Source: Parascedosporium putredinis
Lineage: Eukaryota > Ascomycota > Sordariomycetes > Microascales > Microascaceae
Assembly (NCBI GenBank): GCA_949357655.1
Contig: CASHTG010000011.1
Span: 434,001 to 498,000 of the forward strand
DNA length: 64,000 nt
Direction of reading: 5' to 3'
Below, piece by piece: positions 1-11,197 of the stretch. A program made the translations under genes and the position numbers. Position 1 is the first letter of the stretch. Each line of letters starts with the position of its first letter. The notes under the pieces were generated by a model. That model made no database searches. It worked only from the letters and a program-made list of their open reading frames with translations, and was not told the DNA's origin.

Positions 1-43
1 TTTGTTCTGTTTTTCTCATCGAGTGCTAACCGTCCTTCACCAG

Positions 44-567
44 TCATCGAGCACGATGGCAGTCTGAGCCGAAATGACCTGTACTTTGGTGACAACCACA
101 GCTTCAACTCCCGCATCTACGACACCGTCGCCAAGTTCTTCACCAAGTCCACCATCTCCATCGAGACCGCCGCCCGCGCCCGCAAGGCCCGCCTCGCCGC
201 TGCCGCCGCCGCCAACCCCCAGTTCCAGTATGGCGAGCAGGAGGAGACCGTCAGCTTGTTTGAGACCGCCCTCTACCTTGCTACCTTCGGCACTGGTACC
301 CAGGGTAACGCGCCTACCAAATATGTCAACATCTTGTTCCGTAAGTTCTAGCCAGCCCTCGTTACCCTATCCTCTGGCGCCCGTCAAGATTTATTCTCGA
401 CCTTCCCTCTGTGCTAGAAGCTTTTTTGGCGAGTCCGCAACATAAGCTAACTCGACTTGATAGGCGAGGAGCGACTTCCTTACAAGGAGGGCTACTGCAA
501 GCCCACCCGTGTAATCAGCAACGATGATATTGTAGAGCTGGCGGACAAGGTCCGTGCCGCGGCGTAA
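44..567 (+). CDS. chloroperoxidase-like heme-thiolate peroxidase, C-terminal part
   Basis: This is the 3' end of a gene that begins before the window. Two exons are visible, 44-340 and 464-567, with a clear GTAAGT donor at 341, a branch point GCTAAC and a TAG acceptor ending at 463. The first exon follows an intron tail (GTGCTAAC...CACCAG, 1-43). The first residues read IEHDGSLSRNDLYFGDNHSF, which carries the Glu-His-Asp acid-base motif of the fungal chloroperoxidase and unspecific peroxygenase family (Peroxidase_2). The heme-ligand Pro-Cys-Pro motif would lie upstream and is not in view. An alanine/arginine-rich helix and a C-terminal KYVNILFREERLPYKEG segment follow, also usual for the family. 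These enzymes are normally secreted and use hydrogen peroxide to halogenate or oxygenate substrates. The reading frame is intact here. The substrate cannot be inferred. Confidence 0.8.
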
Positions 568-776
568 GTGGGAGGTTTTACGACTTTACGAGATACATAG
601 ATACAACATAATATAATCTAGTCTGTCCATCATGTACCTGAGAATCGTGAAGACTCAATACTCTGGATCTCACATGGAACCGGAAGTGGTTACATATAAG
701 ATTTGGCCTGTCTGCTAGAAATCGCTCGCGATGCGCGTATGTTTCCGACGAGACAACGGAAATTCCAATCAAGTCA

Positions 777-848
777 GGGCGCATGGTTTAGTGGTATAAT
801 TCCTCTTTAGCATAGAGGCGGTCCCCGGTTCGATTCCGGGTGTGTCCA
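777..848 (+). tRNA. tRNA-Ala(AGC)
   Basis: A full cloverleaf can be folded without an intron. The acceptor stem GGGCGCA (777-783) pairs with TGTGTCC (841-847), and the third pair is G-U, the identity element of alanine tRNAs. The anticodon stem CCTCT/AGAGG (802-806/814-818) closes a 7-nt loop TTAGCAT with anticodon AGC at 809-811. The T arm is CCCGG-TTCGATT-CCGGG (824-840). The pol III A and B boxes are intact, and a T-rich run follows downstream (from about 866). Confidence 0.95.
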
Positions 849-1187
849 ACTTCTTTTGGTTGTATTCCCTTTTTTCTTTTTACCGTTTCTGGAAAAGACT
901 CGTATTAGAAACCTTCTTCTCTACCGTGGCCGGAGATGAGAGGACCTAAATGGTAATACTCCCGGAGGCAAACTCGTATAATCAATTCTTGGGGACAAAA
1001 CAGAATCATACAGTAGAGGGGTCCGCGCATAACATCCACTAATCCTCAAAAAGGTTCAATGCGGCGAAAAAGAAACACTCCTCGTAAAGGTATCCTAGAA
1101 AAGCAAGAAAACACAAATGCCGGCGCTCTTAGTCCCTCTTTTTGCCAATCTGTGCTCATATCCATTAACCTGCATGTATTCCATGAT
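849..1187. other. intergenic, 3' flanks of tRNA-Ala and annexin
   Basis: This stretch holds the pol III terminator region (T-rich, around 866-880) and the presumed 3' untranslated region of the annexin gene on the minus strand. I see no coding signal. Confidence 0.5.
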
Positions 1188-2882
1188 TTACCACCTTTCG
1201 CCCAAGAGAGCTAGCATGACATCCTCCAAGTCACCCTTGAGCTGGTCCTTGACTTCCTTGGCCAGGGCAACGCCATACCTCTTCCTATAAGCCTCCTTAG
1301 CGGCATCGAGCCTCGGCCTATCCCAGTACAGGCTGGCCACGCGGTTGATGAAGAGCTTATCCTTCCTCTTGGTGAGCGCCTCCCGCAGCCTAACGGCATC
1401 GGCCCTCGCCCTATCCTGGCCGGTCGAAAGCATGCGCAGCAACGAGTCCTCCATGTCGCCGCGGAACTCCTTCTCGATGACGTCCTCGAGGCCGCGGTGG
1501 TACTTGCGCCTGTAGGCGTCGGCGATGGCGTGGATCTGAGCCGCGTTGCTGCTGACAAAGATCTGGCAAACGGACAACGCGTTGGCGCCGACCATGCCCT
1601 CGGTGGAGCGCTGGAGCTCGGTGACCTTTGGTCGATCTCGTGGGGCAGCACGGGCGCGGCGTCCTCGGCGCGGGTTCCCGCCAAGATCATGCTATACATG
1701 CGGGCGAGGTTGTCGTCCACGTCCTCCTTGATGTCGACGATGAGATCCTTGCCCTTGACGCGCCTGTACTCGGCCGCGATGGCGCGCACGTCGGCGTTGG
1801 AGCGCGAGAGCATCACGTCCATGAGGGCCTCCTCGTCGGTTCCCATGCGGTTGAGCGACTTGTCGAGCACGTACACGTCGTTGGCCAGGGGTCCGCGCAG
1901 GACCGCCAGCAGCGCCGTCTCGAGCCCGCTGCGCGTCTCGCTCTTGATGTCCTCTTCCAGGCTGCGCATGAAGCGGGTGTTGTAGTCCCGCGAGAGCTGC
2001 TGCATCGCCCACGGGTTCGCGTACTGCGGGCTCGCAAAGACCCGGATGAGCGCCTTCTCGTCGCATCCCATGCCCTTCATCGCCTTGCGCAGGGCCTCGA
2101 CGTCGTTGGTCGTGTTGACGGGCTGCGCCCACGACTTTTGCGCCTGGTCGTACCCTTGCGAGGCGGGTGTTGGTTGGGCCGGGGAGCGGCGGCGGCGTAT
2201 CCGCCTCCGTAAGGTTGCTGTTGTTGCGGGGAGGCTGCTGCCATTGCTGGCCTTGGGGCTAATGTGGGAGGAAAGACAAAGGTTAGTCCGCTGGTCTGCG
2301 GTGTTTTCGGGGAACACGATGAAAGAAATAGTTAAAAGGGTAGGGAAAAGCGCTTACGGGATATGGTTGTTGTTGTTGCTGGTGCTGCTGCGGGGATACC
2401 CCTGGTGGGGAGGTTGACCGTAGCCAGCTGGCGGTTGGCCATACTGTGCCGGGGGCGGAGCGCCGTATTGGCCCTGGGGAGGTGGAGGTTGTCCGTAAGG
2501 CGCGTTATGCTGTGGAGGCTGGCCGTACTGCGCTCCTTGTGCGGGCGGTTGCCCATAAGGAGCCGGGGCACCTTGCGGGGGTATTGCCCGTGAGGAGGGC
2601 CCTGTGTAGGTTGTTGGGGGTACTGCGGGTACTGAGGATTTTGGTACTGGCCTGGCTGCTGCTGAGCTGGCGGGGCGCCGTATCCGGCGTATGCCTGCTG
2701 TTGCTGTGGAGGCTGCGGAGGATACGAGCCTTGACCCTGGGGTTGGCCCGGGGGCGGGTACTGATACTGGGCGCCCGGGTTCGGCGACGTCGAAGGATAT
2801 CCGGCAGGTGGAGCGCCCTGCGGGGAGGGGCACCGTATCCTTGGGGCGGCTGCTGACCGTACGGTGGTTGTTGGTAGCTCAT
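1188..2882 (-). CDS. annexin with P/Y/G/Q-rich N-terminal tail
   Basis: The protein is a calcium-dependent phospholipid-binding annexin with four repeats after a long low-complexity tail of PYGQPP and QQ units. Repeats 1 and 2 show MKGMGCDEKAL and LNRMGTDEEAL, the GxGT-type calcium loops. Repeat 3 begins near TEGMVGANAL and repeat 4 ends at LEDVMLALLGERW with the stop at 1188. One intron lies at 2259-2357 (GTAAGC donor). The start at 2882 gives MSYQQPPYGQ. By my reading six single-base losses break the frame: five in G runs of the plus strand (near 2183, 2228, 2392, 2577 and 2823) and one in the TTT run near 1629. Each is repaired by adding one base to the run. The repaired protein would match fungal annexins well, so sequencing error is more likely than decay. 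Partners and role are unknown; fungal annexins are usually tied to membrane trafficking or repair. Confidence 0.85.
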
Positions 2883-4796
2883 CGCGCTGCGGGGCGGGGA
2901 AACTGTGGGAGATTCGTTTAAACGGCCGTAGCTGCCCAGAGAAGGGAGGATGAGTGGATGAGAACGAAAAAAGACGAGAGATGGGATGAAAAAAGCAAAC
3001 TATGGAGGAGGAAGCACGATGATTGTTCGTTCGCTGTTCAGGACGTTGGCCAGGGGTATTTATTCAGAAGCGGCTGAAAGCGCACTATTGTCTAGAGCTC
3101 TTATTTTAGCCTAGCTCGGAGGTTTGAGCAACATCTGACAATGGATGAATTGAGTAGAGGCCTCCCTCCTTTGTGTTCCTCGAGGTGGGTAGCGCCCTGT
3201 GGTCCTGCGCCACCTTGACAGCCGAGACGAAGAGGGCAGCGCTCATCGCCCCATTTTTTCACTTTGGATTTGCTGTCCGTTGGGACACAGACGATCGCTT
3301 TGAGCTCGTTGCCTGTTTTCGCCCTGCTTGGTGGCGGGGGTGGCTGTGTATTTCCCCTCGAATTCTTTGACGTGTTGCTGACTGGAATTATGAAGATTGA
3401 ACCTGCTCAACAGATCCATCATGAATTGATCAATATCAAGATTGAAGTACCATGTCCATCAGCGATGTCATCAGTTCTTCATTGGTAGAATCGTGGATTT
3501 CTTCTCACCCCCTTTTTGTCTTCCCCGTCGAGGGCACCAACCTTCGGAAGCCCTCCAGCTGGATCCAGACTACTCGTACAAGTACCGCGCTTAAATAGCG
3601 GTACCGAATCAGGCCCACCATGGAAATTTCATCAAATACTGGCGTCTTTCATGTCGCTCTGAGCTTGGAACAATGGGTAGAATGGCCCTTTCTCGACTAT
3701 TTCAATTGATGTAGGAAGAGAACAGAATCTAATAGTAGGAGGTGTCATGAGCGGTCAGGGCAGGCCCCTTCGCCATCAATGACGTGAACACTCCCGGGCT
3801 GTCGCTGTCATTCGAACAGTGCAGTGACCCTACATCTAGATGTAGAGCTTTGATTCTCGCACTGATCCCTGTCCGCTGGTTAACCCTTGGCTAGCTACAA
3901 ATCCATCCACGATCTTCTTTATTAGTGCAATGCCCTCGCCACGACGACCACTGACGTTCGTCGCCACCGAAGAGCTGTGCCGCTTGCAGATAGAACCGAA
4001 CGCGGTATAGGAACGCAGAAAGACCCTTCTTGATGGATATTTCTTTGACAACTGTAGAATATGGCTTATCTGCCATATGGTTGTAGACGTGCTTGGACAT
4101 CCTGTACCAGACACAATGTCTACTAACTAGGCACCATTAAGGCCTCGGCAGCCGGGCCGTAGCTGGTCGGTTTTGGAACGAGGTCACAAAGACTATATCC
4201 CGATCGCAATGCTGTTGTGGCAGCTTTTGATCCACCTTATGGCAGTGAGGGTCTCTTCTCCATCGGTGGCGCATCCATCGCCTGAGTAGCTGCGCATGGG
4301 GAACCCAACGTGACTGACAGAACTGCGGGTTCACGCGAAGTATCAGCTTTTCCGGAAAACCAAGTCCCTGATAATCAAGGATAAGCCCCTTGACACCCTC
4401 CTAATGTTGCCCAAAGAATCTCCGCTGACAGCGTCTAAGGATGATTGGATGTAAGCAAAGTAGCCGGCGGTAGGCGTGTGTGGCTCTGGGTGCTCGGCTG
4501 TAGAGCATTGCAGGCACACGAGGATACCAAGCTTCTTCACACAATGCTATACCAAGCTGTTGATGAGCAGCTGTATTCACCTTGGGGTCGGATGTCCGCG
4601 TCGTTTGTGGCTAAGGTGTGCCTCATGCGGCCAAACTTGCCCGAATACGACGAGTGGTGCGGTGCGTTGCGACGGATTGGAGGACCATTCGGTAATAATA
4701 TGGGTACCCGGCGTCCTGGGAAAATGAGCATCGTAGGGGTATAGCCAAACTAATCCTCACCCGGTTCATGTCTCCAAGCCATTATTGTTGTCTTCG
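2883..4796. other. intergenic 1.9 kb with possible gene relic
   Basis: The proximal part (about 2883-3150) is the presumed annexin promoter, with an AT-rich AATAAATA near 3058-3066 (minus strand). The remainder has only short overlapping open frames in several phases. One minus-strand part at 3836-4114 has protein-like composition and is listed separately. Confidence 0.4.
3836..4114 (-). pseudogene. possible relic of an unrecognised protein-coding gene
   Basis: Two minus-strand frames join through one apparent break near 3945. They read KPYSTVVKEISIKKGLSAF and VRFYLQAAQLFGGDERQ, then RRGEGIALIKKIVDGFVASQ. The composition is protein-like and the join resembles the run-length breaks in neighbouring genes. 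I recognise no family, there is no convincing start, and upstream frames (to about 4440) are interrupted. It may be a decayed fragment, a misread gene or chance. Confidence 0.2.
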
Positions 4797-5896
4797 TCAA
4801 GCACCCAGCTCCGTCTCCATCCGAACCCTCCACTTCTGCCACATATCCCTCAACGGCGCGGGGCCCGTCTTCCAGAGTTTCTCGTGCAAGCTCACCACGC
4901 CGCCCTCCACATCAGCCATCGAAGGCCAGGTCGACGACCACCTCCAGTCCACCTCGCCCCACGGCATCGGGCCGGGCGTCGCGCCGCGGGGACACGCCGA
5001 CGAAGCCTCCTTGGCCTTTTGGCTCGCGTCGCACCGCCGAAACGCGTAGTTGAAGAGGCTCTGCTCCATCGTGGTCGGGTTGAAGCGTCGGTAGTGCCGC
5101 GCGATGCTGACGAGGTGGTCGTACAATTCGCGGGACGGCGCCGCGAGCCAGAACCCCCGCTGAAGGATCCCGTCGTGGAGGACGGGTCCGGGGGCACGGC
5201 GTGGTCGCGCTCGCCCACGAACTGGTGGTCCTGCGCCGCGAGAAACACGTATTCGGCCGGCAGGGCGGCCTCGTCGCCCTTGCGGTGCTGAAAATTCGTT
5301 TGCGCGGGATACATGCTCTCGTTGGAGTGGAAAATCGCGTCGAGCGGGGAGAGGAGAAGGGTATCGGCGTCGATGAAGAGGATTCTGGCGTACTCGGTCC
5401 ACGTCAGGATGCGCAGTTTCGCGAACTGGTCCTTCCAGCGCGTCACGCCCGTGTTGATCCACCACGCTAGACGTGCGTCTTCGACGTCGACCACCTTGGC
5501 GCCATCGGATTCAAGCTGGTCTCGCTTCCAGATGTTGACAGTGGGGGTTACGGCCACGATAAATTCGATCCGATCATCTTGAAGCCGAGTTTCGTCAGCG
5601 TGGAGGAGCTGGTAAGCGAGAAGGCGGCAAGCGATGAAGTACTTGTCTTCTGCACCCCCAAAGGTGTCACTACCCAGAAAGGTGACGATGGCAAAGCGAG
5701 AAAAGGCCTGGAGTGGAGGGAGGCGGCCGTGAGATGGGTCGTAAGGGCCGGGTGCTGGATGTCGATAGATGTACCAAAGAACCACCGTGGCGCATATGAA
5801 TAGGAGGCCCGGCCGGCCACGCCGTATCGAAGAGCGAATGCTATTAATGAGTCGTGAGATCATGGACAGTCGCGAGTATATGGCGAAAAGATTCAT
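4797..5896 (-). CDS. family 8-type glycosyltransferase, type II membrane protein
   Basis: The protein is about 366 residues once a single frameshift near 5195 (a CCCCC run on the coding strand needing six C) is bridged. A short cytoplasmic N-terminus is followed by one membrane anchor (about residues 30-45, LLFICATVVLWYIY). The catalytic domain begins FAIVTFLGSDTFG and contains the manganese/nucleotide-sugar DxD motif in ARILFIDADTLLLSPLD. After the break the frame resumes with VLHDGILQRGFWLAAPS and MEQSLFNYAF, the usual C-terminal GT8 pattern. The topology and motifs suit a Golgi transferase of the fungal GT8 type (GNT1-like N-acetylglucosaminyl transferase or related). The donor and acceptor sugars cannot be fixed from sequence. 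Confidence 0.8.
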
Positions 5897-7258
5897 TAGG
5901 AAGGATGGGCCGAGTCTACAGGAACAGCAAGTACATATACCAGCTGGGGAAGGAGGACATCTCGCGCTATCGCTGGGTGCCGCAGACGAGCACAGTTCGT
6001 ATTATAGAAAGGATTCAGGGTTGAGACAACATGCGATGCCTAGGTGGCCCGCTTCATTACCTAAAACGGATAGAACATGATAACAAGAGGGATGCCTCGA
6101 AACAGCCTTGCCAATGGAGCGATGATTAAACTGGGGGAGGGTCGGAAAGGGATGAACTGGACTACCCGGGCTGCACGGTCTGAGAAGAACGCCAGACCCA
6201 ACTTGCCAACTAACTAACAAACTCGACTATGCCTTGCCCGCCAAGTCCGTGCTGGGCGCCGGAAGGATTATGCAGGGGGCAAACTTCTACGTGCCCCACG
6301 CGCAAATCTCCATATCGTGCAACTGACATCCTGGTCGTGATTGGTCCTGGAGTTTGGTTGGGAGGTGACGAGACCACGCCGAGGAGAAACGAAAACCAGG
6401 GCGCATTTAACAATTGATCTGGTTGACTTATCCAAGGCTTGTGTGACCCTCCGGCCCACTTTCTACAAACTTGCAGCGCGTGTTGGTGCCACATATTGTG
6501 GTGCCAGCAAACATCTATTGACCAGGGGATGTGGCGGAGCAAGGAAAAGCCAAGAGAGAAAGAAAGGAAATTCAGCATTGTTATTTATTAGAAGCGGGTT
6601 TCCGTTGTACTACCCCAGTCGAACCGTCGTGAGAAACAAAATATTATGAATAACATATGTGAACTTGAGTGACCTCGTGAAGGAGAATTGATATGGCACT
6701 TGGGTAGTTTATTAACCGGGTTCCCGACGTAATAACTCGTTCACCACCCTGTTCTCGTTCAACTATATCCGCATTCAAGTTCTATATTTACATATAGTGT
6801 AGGGAATAAGAGTACATGATGCACGCACCTCCGTGAGCATAGCACTGCGAATGGACAAGAGATATGGCAACGGCAAACTGGGTAGCCAAAGACTGCGTAA
6901 TGTCAAGCTAGAGTAGACTGGAGTTGTATGCTGACATAGAAAATGAGAGACTCAACCTTTGCAGTAACAGGCGCCGCGGTCGAGTTGAGACGATCCGAGG
7001 AGGCTACGGAGCTGCGTCAGGTTAGGGTCACTACATGAACTGAGATGCTTGAACGTGGATAGATTGAAGCTATGAACATCCACGGTTTCGCTGTTACCAG
7101 GCGAGAGCAACCGCCAGCAGGACATCGAATCACTGCCGAAATGGATGTCGGGAATACAGTATATAAACATCCAGAGTCAAATAGCAGGTACGAGATAACT
7201 ACTATCCGATGGTATCCACCCTGATACCCATACGTCACTAGGCCTGTTCACTACTTCT
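5897..7258. other. intergenic, 1.36 kb
   Basis: The region lies between the start of the GT8 gene and the end of the dehydrogenase gene. It contains only short frames without recognisable motifs. The GT8 promoter should lie in its first few hundred bases. Confidence 0.4.
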
Positions 7259-8564
7259 CTAATGGGCAGTGTATCCTCCGTCGACCTAAAGCAAGCAAGG
7301 ATTGCAGGGCATTCGTTAGTTACAGGATACTAGACACCTTTTCGAGGATTGCACTTCGTTGCCACACTTACAGCTAGTACGGTGCCTGTGACGTAGCTCG
7401 ATCTCGGGCTTGAAAGGTAGATGATGGAATCTGCGATTTCTTGAGGGTTTGCTAGGCGACCCAAAGGTGTCTTGGAAATTGACGGAGCAAGCTACGTTTC
7501 GTTAGTTGATCCAAATCTCGTATATGGCCCCTGGAGCCGGGATAAACCAGTCCACGTACTGCTTTGCGACTTGATTCCTTGAGCAACGGTGTGTCGATGA
7601 ATCTTCATAGGGATTGTTACAATCCCACAGGTTAGTTTTCATGTGTTTCCCAAGTAACAAAAATACAAGATGTGCTTTCACCTACCCCGGGGATACTGCG
7701 TTGACGCGGATTCCCTTTTTCGAGTAGTCAATGGCATCTGACCTCGTCAATCCGACGACACCTGTCACGTCACACACAGGTTAACGATGATATTCATTCA
7801 GGTGCATGCATGAGAGCCATCAACTTACCGTGTTTAGACATGGTATATACACCGAGGGTCGGCATCGCGAGAAGTCCTAGAACGGAGCTGACGTTGACGA
7901 TGGTGCCCCGAGAAGCAATGCGACCGGAGCTACATAGGACAGTCGTTAGCTTCAATTTCCTAGAGATAGCTGCTTGTCGCTTCCACACTCGGGAGCTTCG
8001 AGCAGAAAAGGGACACGGCCGGAGAGACTCACGCCTTCGACGTCAAGGGAAGAGGCTCCTGCTTCTCCATTATGGCTAGCTCCAGCTTCTCGCACACCCA
8101 AACACCCTTGAGATTGACCCCGATCACCTTGTCAAACTCCCCAAACTCCAGTTCCGACGTGGGCTTGAGCGTCTGACCCACGCCAGCATTGTTGACCGCG
8201 TGGTCCAGCCTCCCAAACTTTTCCGTTAGCTGGGCGAACGCCGCCTCGACCTGCTTCTCGTTGTGGAGGTCCGCCACGAGGGGAGGAACACGGCCTCTGG
8301 GCACTCCTCGGCGAGGATTTTCTGGGTTTCTTGGAGGCCTTCTTCGGATAGGTCCAGGCCCGCGATGTTGCGGACGCCGTCGCGCGCGAACTGGAGGACC
8401 GTGTAGCGGCCGACGGTGCCGCCGGCGCCAGTCACGAAGGCGACGCTGTGAAGCAGAGTTAGTGAGGAGCTTGCACTGAGAGATTGGAGACGGGGGATGG
8501 GCAAGGTCGAAGGACGGGGAAAGAGGAGATGTCTGCATGCATACCTCTGCGGGGAAAAGTCCAT
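7259..8564 (-). CDS. short-chain dehydrogenase/reductase (SDR)
   Basis: The gene has six or so short exons. Exon 1 (8564-8545) encodes MDFSPQ and is joined to exon 2 from 8445, giving SVAFVTGAGGTVGRYT, the TGxxxGxG cofactor motif. Exon 2 also has an NNAGVG motif. After a TAGCTCC-type acceptor, exon 3 reads GRIASRGTIVNVSSVLGLL and the catalytic YTMSK. The following exons give GLTRSDAIDYSKKGIRVNAVSPG, then SKTPLGRLANPQEIADS, SSYVTGTVLA and a last exon VDGGYTAH with the stop at 7259. One C is missing near 8281 (CTCCCCTCG). I could not make one exon junction near 7510-7560 phase perfectly. The family reduces carbonyls or oxidises alcohols with NAD(P)H; the substrate is unknown. Confidence 0.88.
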
Positions 8565-9681
8565 GGTATTATTTGGTGATGTGGGAAGGTGGAGGGCAGA
8601 GAGGGTGATTGTTCCTCGGTTGGTTTGCGAGACGGGATTAAGGTCAAGTGGAGGAATGAGAAGGTTGTTGCTCCTTTTTCTACATGTAAAGTTTGATTCT
8701 AGTTGACCTCTGCGGGTTTCGCAGTCCACCAAGAAAGCAGTCACGTCCGCGAGATTTTATACTGAGCCATCCTGCGCGACAATGCACAGCTTCCCCGGAC
8801 TTAAAAACGCGGGGTGACGCATTCCAGGGTCGATTTCGGGTACGTTTAGAAGCCGGGGGCATTCGTTGGCATTCCCGGACTGTTTTCGGGGACCTTCGAA
8901 AGAACTGAACGAGCGCTGTGCGCGGGCGATAATAGTATGGGGAAACCGCGCTAGGCCGTATTACTTCTTGCCGAATTCTCCGATGCGGGAAAGGCGGGGA
9001 GGGTCCGGGATCACCGGCTATCTTTGGTGGTCGGGGCTCTCTTCTTCACGTTGGGGTTCATTGCATCAATGGGAAATGGTATATCTACCCCGCAGCATCC
9101 CCATCCGAACTCGCCCCTATTCTGACGTTCAATAACATGTGTCCGTCCTGGCGCGCTTGGGACTTGGCACAGAAAGTCTCGCGCCGTTTGTGCTCTTTTT
9201 ATAGACATCACGAAAAGAGGCTAGTGGGAATGAGTGCAAACAGGAGGCGAGGCAAGGGAGGATGAGTGATGCGAAAGCGAAAGCGACATGGAGTCATTAA
9301 CGAAATGAATTTCTCGTCAAAGCAAGCAACAAAATATCAGTATCCGTATTGTTCCGTACCCTTTTTATCCTCCGTGGCTTGATGATCCCATGATTCCATG
9401 CCCCTATTCAAGAAGACTAAAATATTGTTACAAGATTAGAGGACGCCGCCCCTGGTTGTGTAGATTAGAAAAAGTAATCCCAATGTCTCGAGGGCGCGCC
9501 GGCCCGATGGATTTTGTAGACGTAACCGTAAATGAATGGGTTGGTGTTCCCTCCCAAGTTTCCTCACCAATTGCTACCATGACGCGTGAGAAACAAAAAG
9601 AAAAGAAAACGCTGGCCAAAAGCAAAACAAAGTGACTGCTTCTCAAGACGTTGCCGGCTCCGTCCGAAGAAAGGTCCGCCC
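8565..9681. other. intergenic, 1.1 kb
   Basis: This holds the dehydrogenase promoter side (a TACATGTA octamer sits at 8681-8688) and the 3' flank of the rhodopsin-domain gene. No gene is supported. Confidence 0.4.
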
Positions 9682-11197
9682 TCACACAATGTCGGAGCTC
9701 GGATGTTTTCTCTCCGCGTTGCCGCGGTCATCGGCGAGAAACGATGACTTGGCGGATTGGATAGATGCGTAGCCCGCCTCATGCGCGCTTTCATCCCCGC
9801 GATTCGGGCGTGGCGTGCTCCCGGAGCCGGCAGGGTGCTCGTCGAGGTTGTAGACTTGATTGCGGTGGGGGCCGGAGGCCGAGAAGAACCGAGGTAGGAT
9901 CTTGTTGAGGAGAGGTTTGAGGACGAGGAGGCAGGGAATGGCGATGGCGGTGTTGACTTCGACTACGGTCCAGTTGGTGATGGCGGTAAAGTCGTACGTG
10001 GAATCTATCGCGTCGAAGAGGCCGTGGATCCAGACGGCGCGGAGGATGGAGATGAAGCAAACGCTATAAGAAAGTCAGCAAAACCCGTTCTGGACCGACA
10101 TTTTTGTCTCTTCCGCCTTTCTCTCAGGGTTCTCCCCTTTGCGGAATGTGACTCGGTTTACGGTGGATGAGGACACGGCGACATACAAGAAACCCAAGGC
10201 GAAGACGACAACCAAGCCGATCTTTTGGCCGCGAGGCAGGTTCATGCCCAGTATCACGGGCATGGGCAGCAGGAAGATGAGGAAGTCGGTGCCGATGTGG
10301 AGACCGATGGCGGCCCACATGAAGGAGACGGGGTGGCACTTCTTCTCGGTGATGGTGAAGTCCCAGTAGGCGCGGAGCGGCCGGCAGAGGGTCATGGAGG
10401 AGATGAAGCCGAGGGTGTTGTAGATGATGACGATGGCGAGGAGGATGTAGGCGGCGCGGCGGGCGTAGTTGTAGGTGAGGACGCGGATGTAAAGGAAGAG
10501 AATGGAGATTTTGGAAAAGCACAGGCTGAGCTGGTAGAAGATGACGTTGATGAAGGAGTACTGCGAAAAAGACCCAGGAGGCGAGGGTTAGCGCCATGAG
10601 CCTACGCCTAGAACAGTGTTCTGTCGGGCGAGGACCAACGTACGAGCAAGTATTTAGGCATGGCACCCTCTTTGAGGGTCCATATATGGCGACCACTGGC
10701 AACGCTGGCTTCTACATGTCGCTATTAGATGGTGGCCAGTATAGTGGAGGAAGGGAGTGCGTGATAGGACTTACGGAGAATAGTGGTGACGGTGAAGCCG
10801 ATGACAAGAAGCTGTTCGGCGATAGCCGCCATTGGTTAGCCCGCTTGATCAACGATGCACCCCCACCACACCAGCTCAACGCATGACCCCCAGCTCAAGA
10901 GTGGGCTGGGTTACAACAACGCCAATAGATCGGAAAAAGCAACCGCGCAAGAAAACAGTGAAGAAAAAGCAAAGAGGGAGAGAGGGGCAGTTCAGTTCGT
11001 ACCCATGCCACGAGGATACACCAATCCTCACGTCCAAGGACCCGGGTCACAACGCCTCTGGAATAGAAGCGCAAGCCCACCATCAGACCGGATACCACAA
11101 AGGAGACGACGGCGCAGGCGATGATGGATCCCGACAGACTGTCCGTGGCGGTGGTGTCGAGCCCGGCGAAAGGGTCGCCGCCGGGAAAGTCCTGCAT
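9682..11197 (-). CDS. fungal rhodopsin-domain seven-helix membrane protein
   Basis: Five exons give a complete protein of about 350 residues with no frameshift. Exon 1 (from 11197) encodes MQDFPGGDPFAGLD, a first helix and the family hallmark GREDWCILVAW. A small exon adds LLVIGFTVTTIL. A further small exon (about 10647-10713) encodes ASVASGRHIWTLKEGAMPKY. The large exon carries YSFINVIFYQLSLCFSKISI and the CRPLRAYWD / CHPVSFMW region. The last exon reads FVCFISILRAVWIHGLFD and a hydrophilic tail ending SSDIV at 9682. This order matches the Fung_rhodopsin (PTH11-like) family. These proteins are plasma-membrane or vacuolar receptors of mostly unknown ligand. The clean frame across five exons is useful as a contrast to the broken neighbours. 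Confidence 0.85.
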
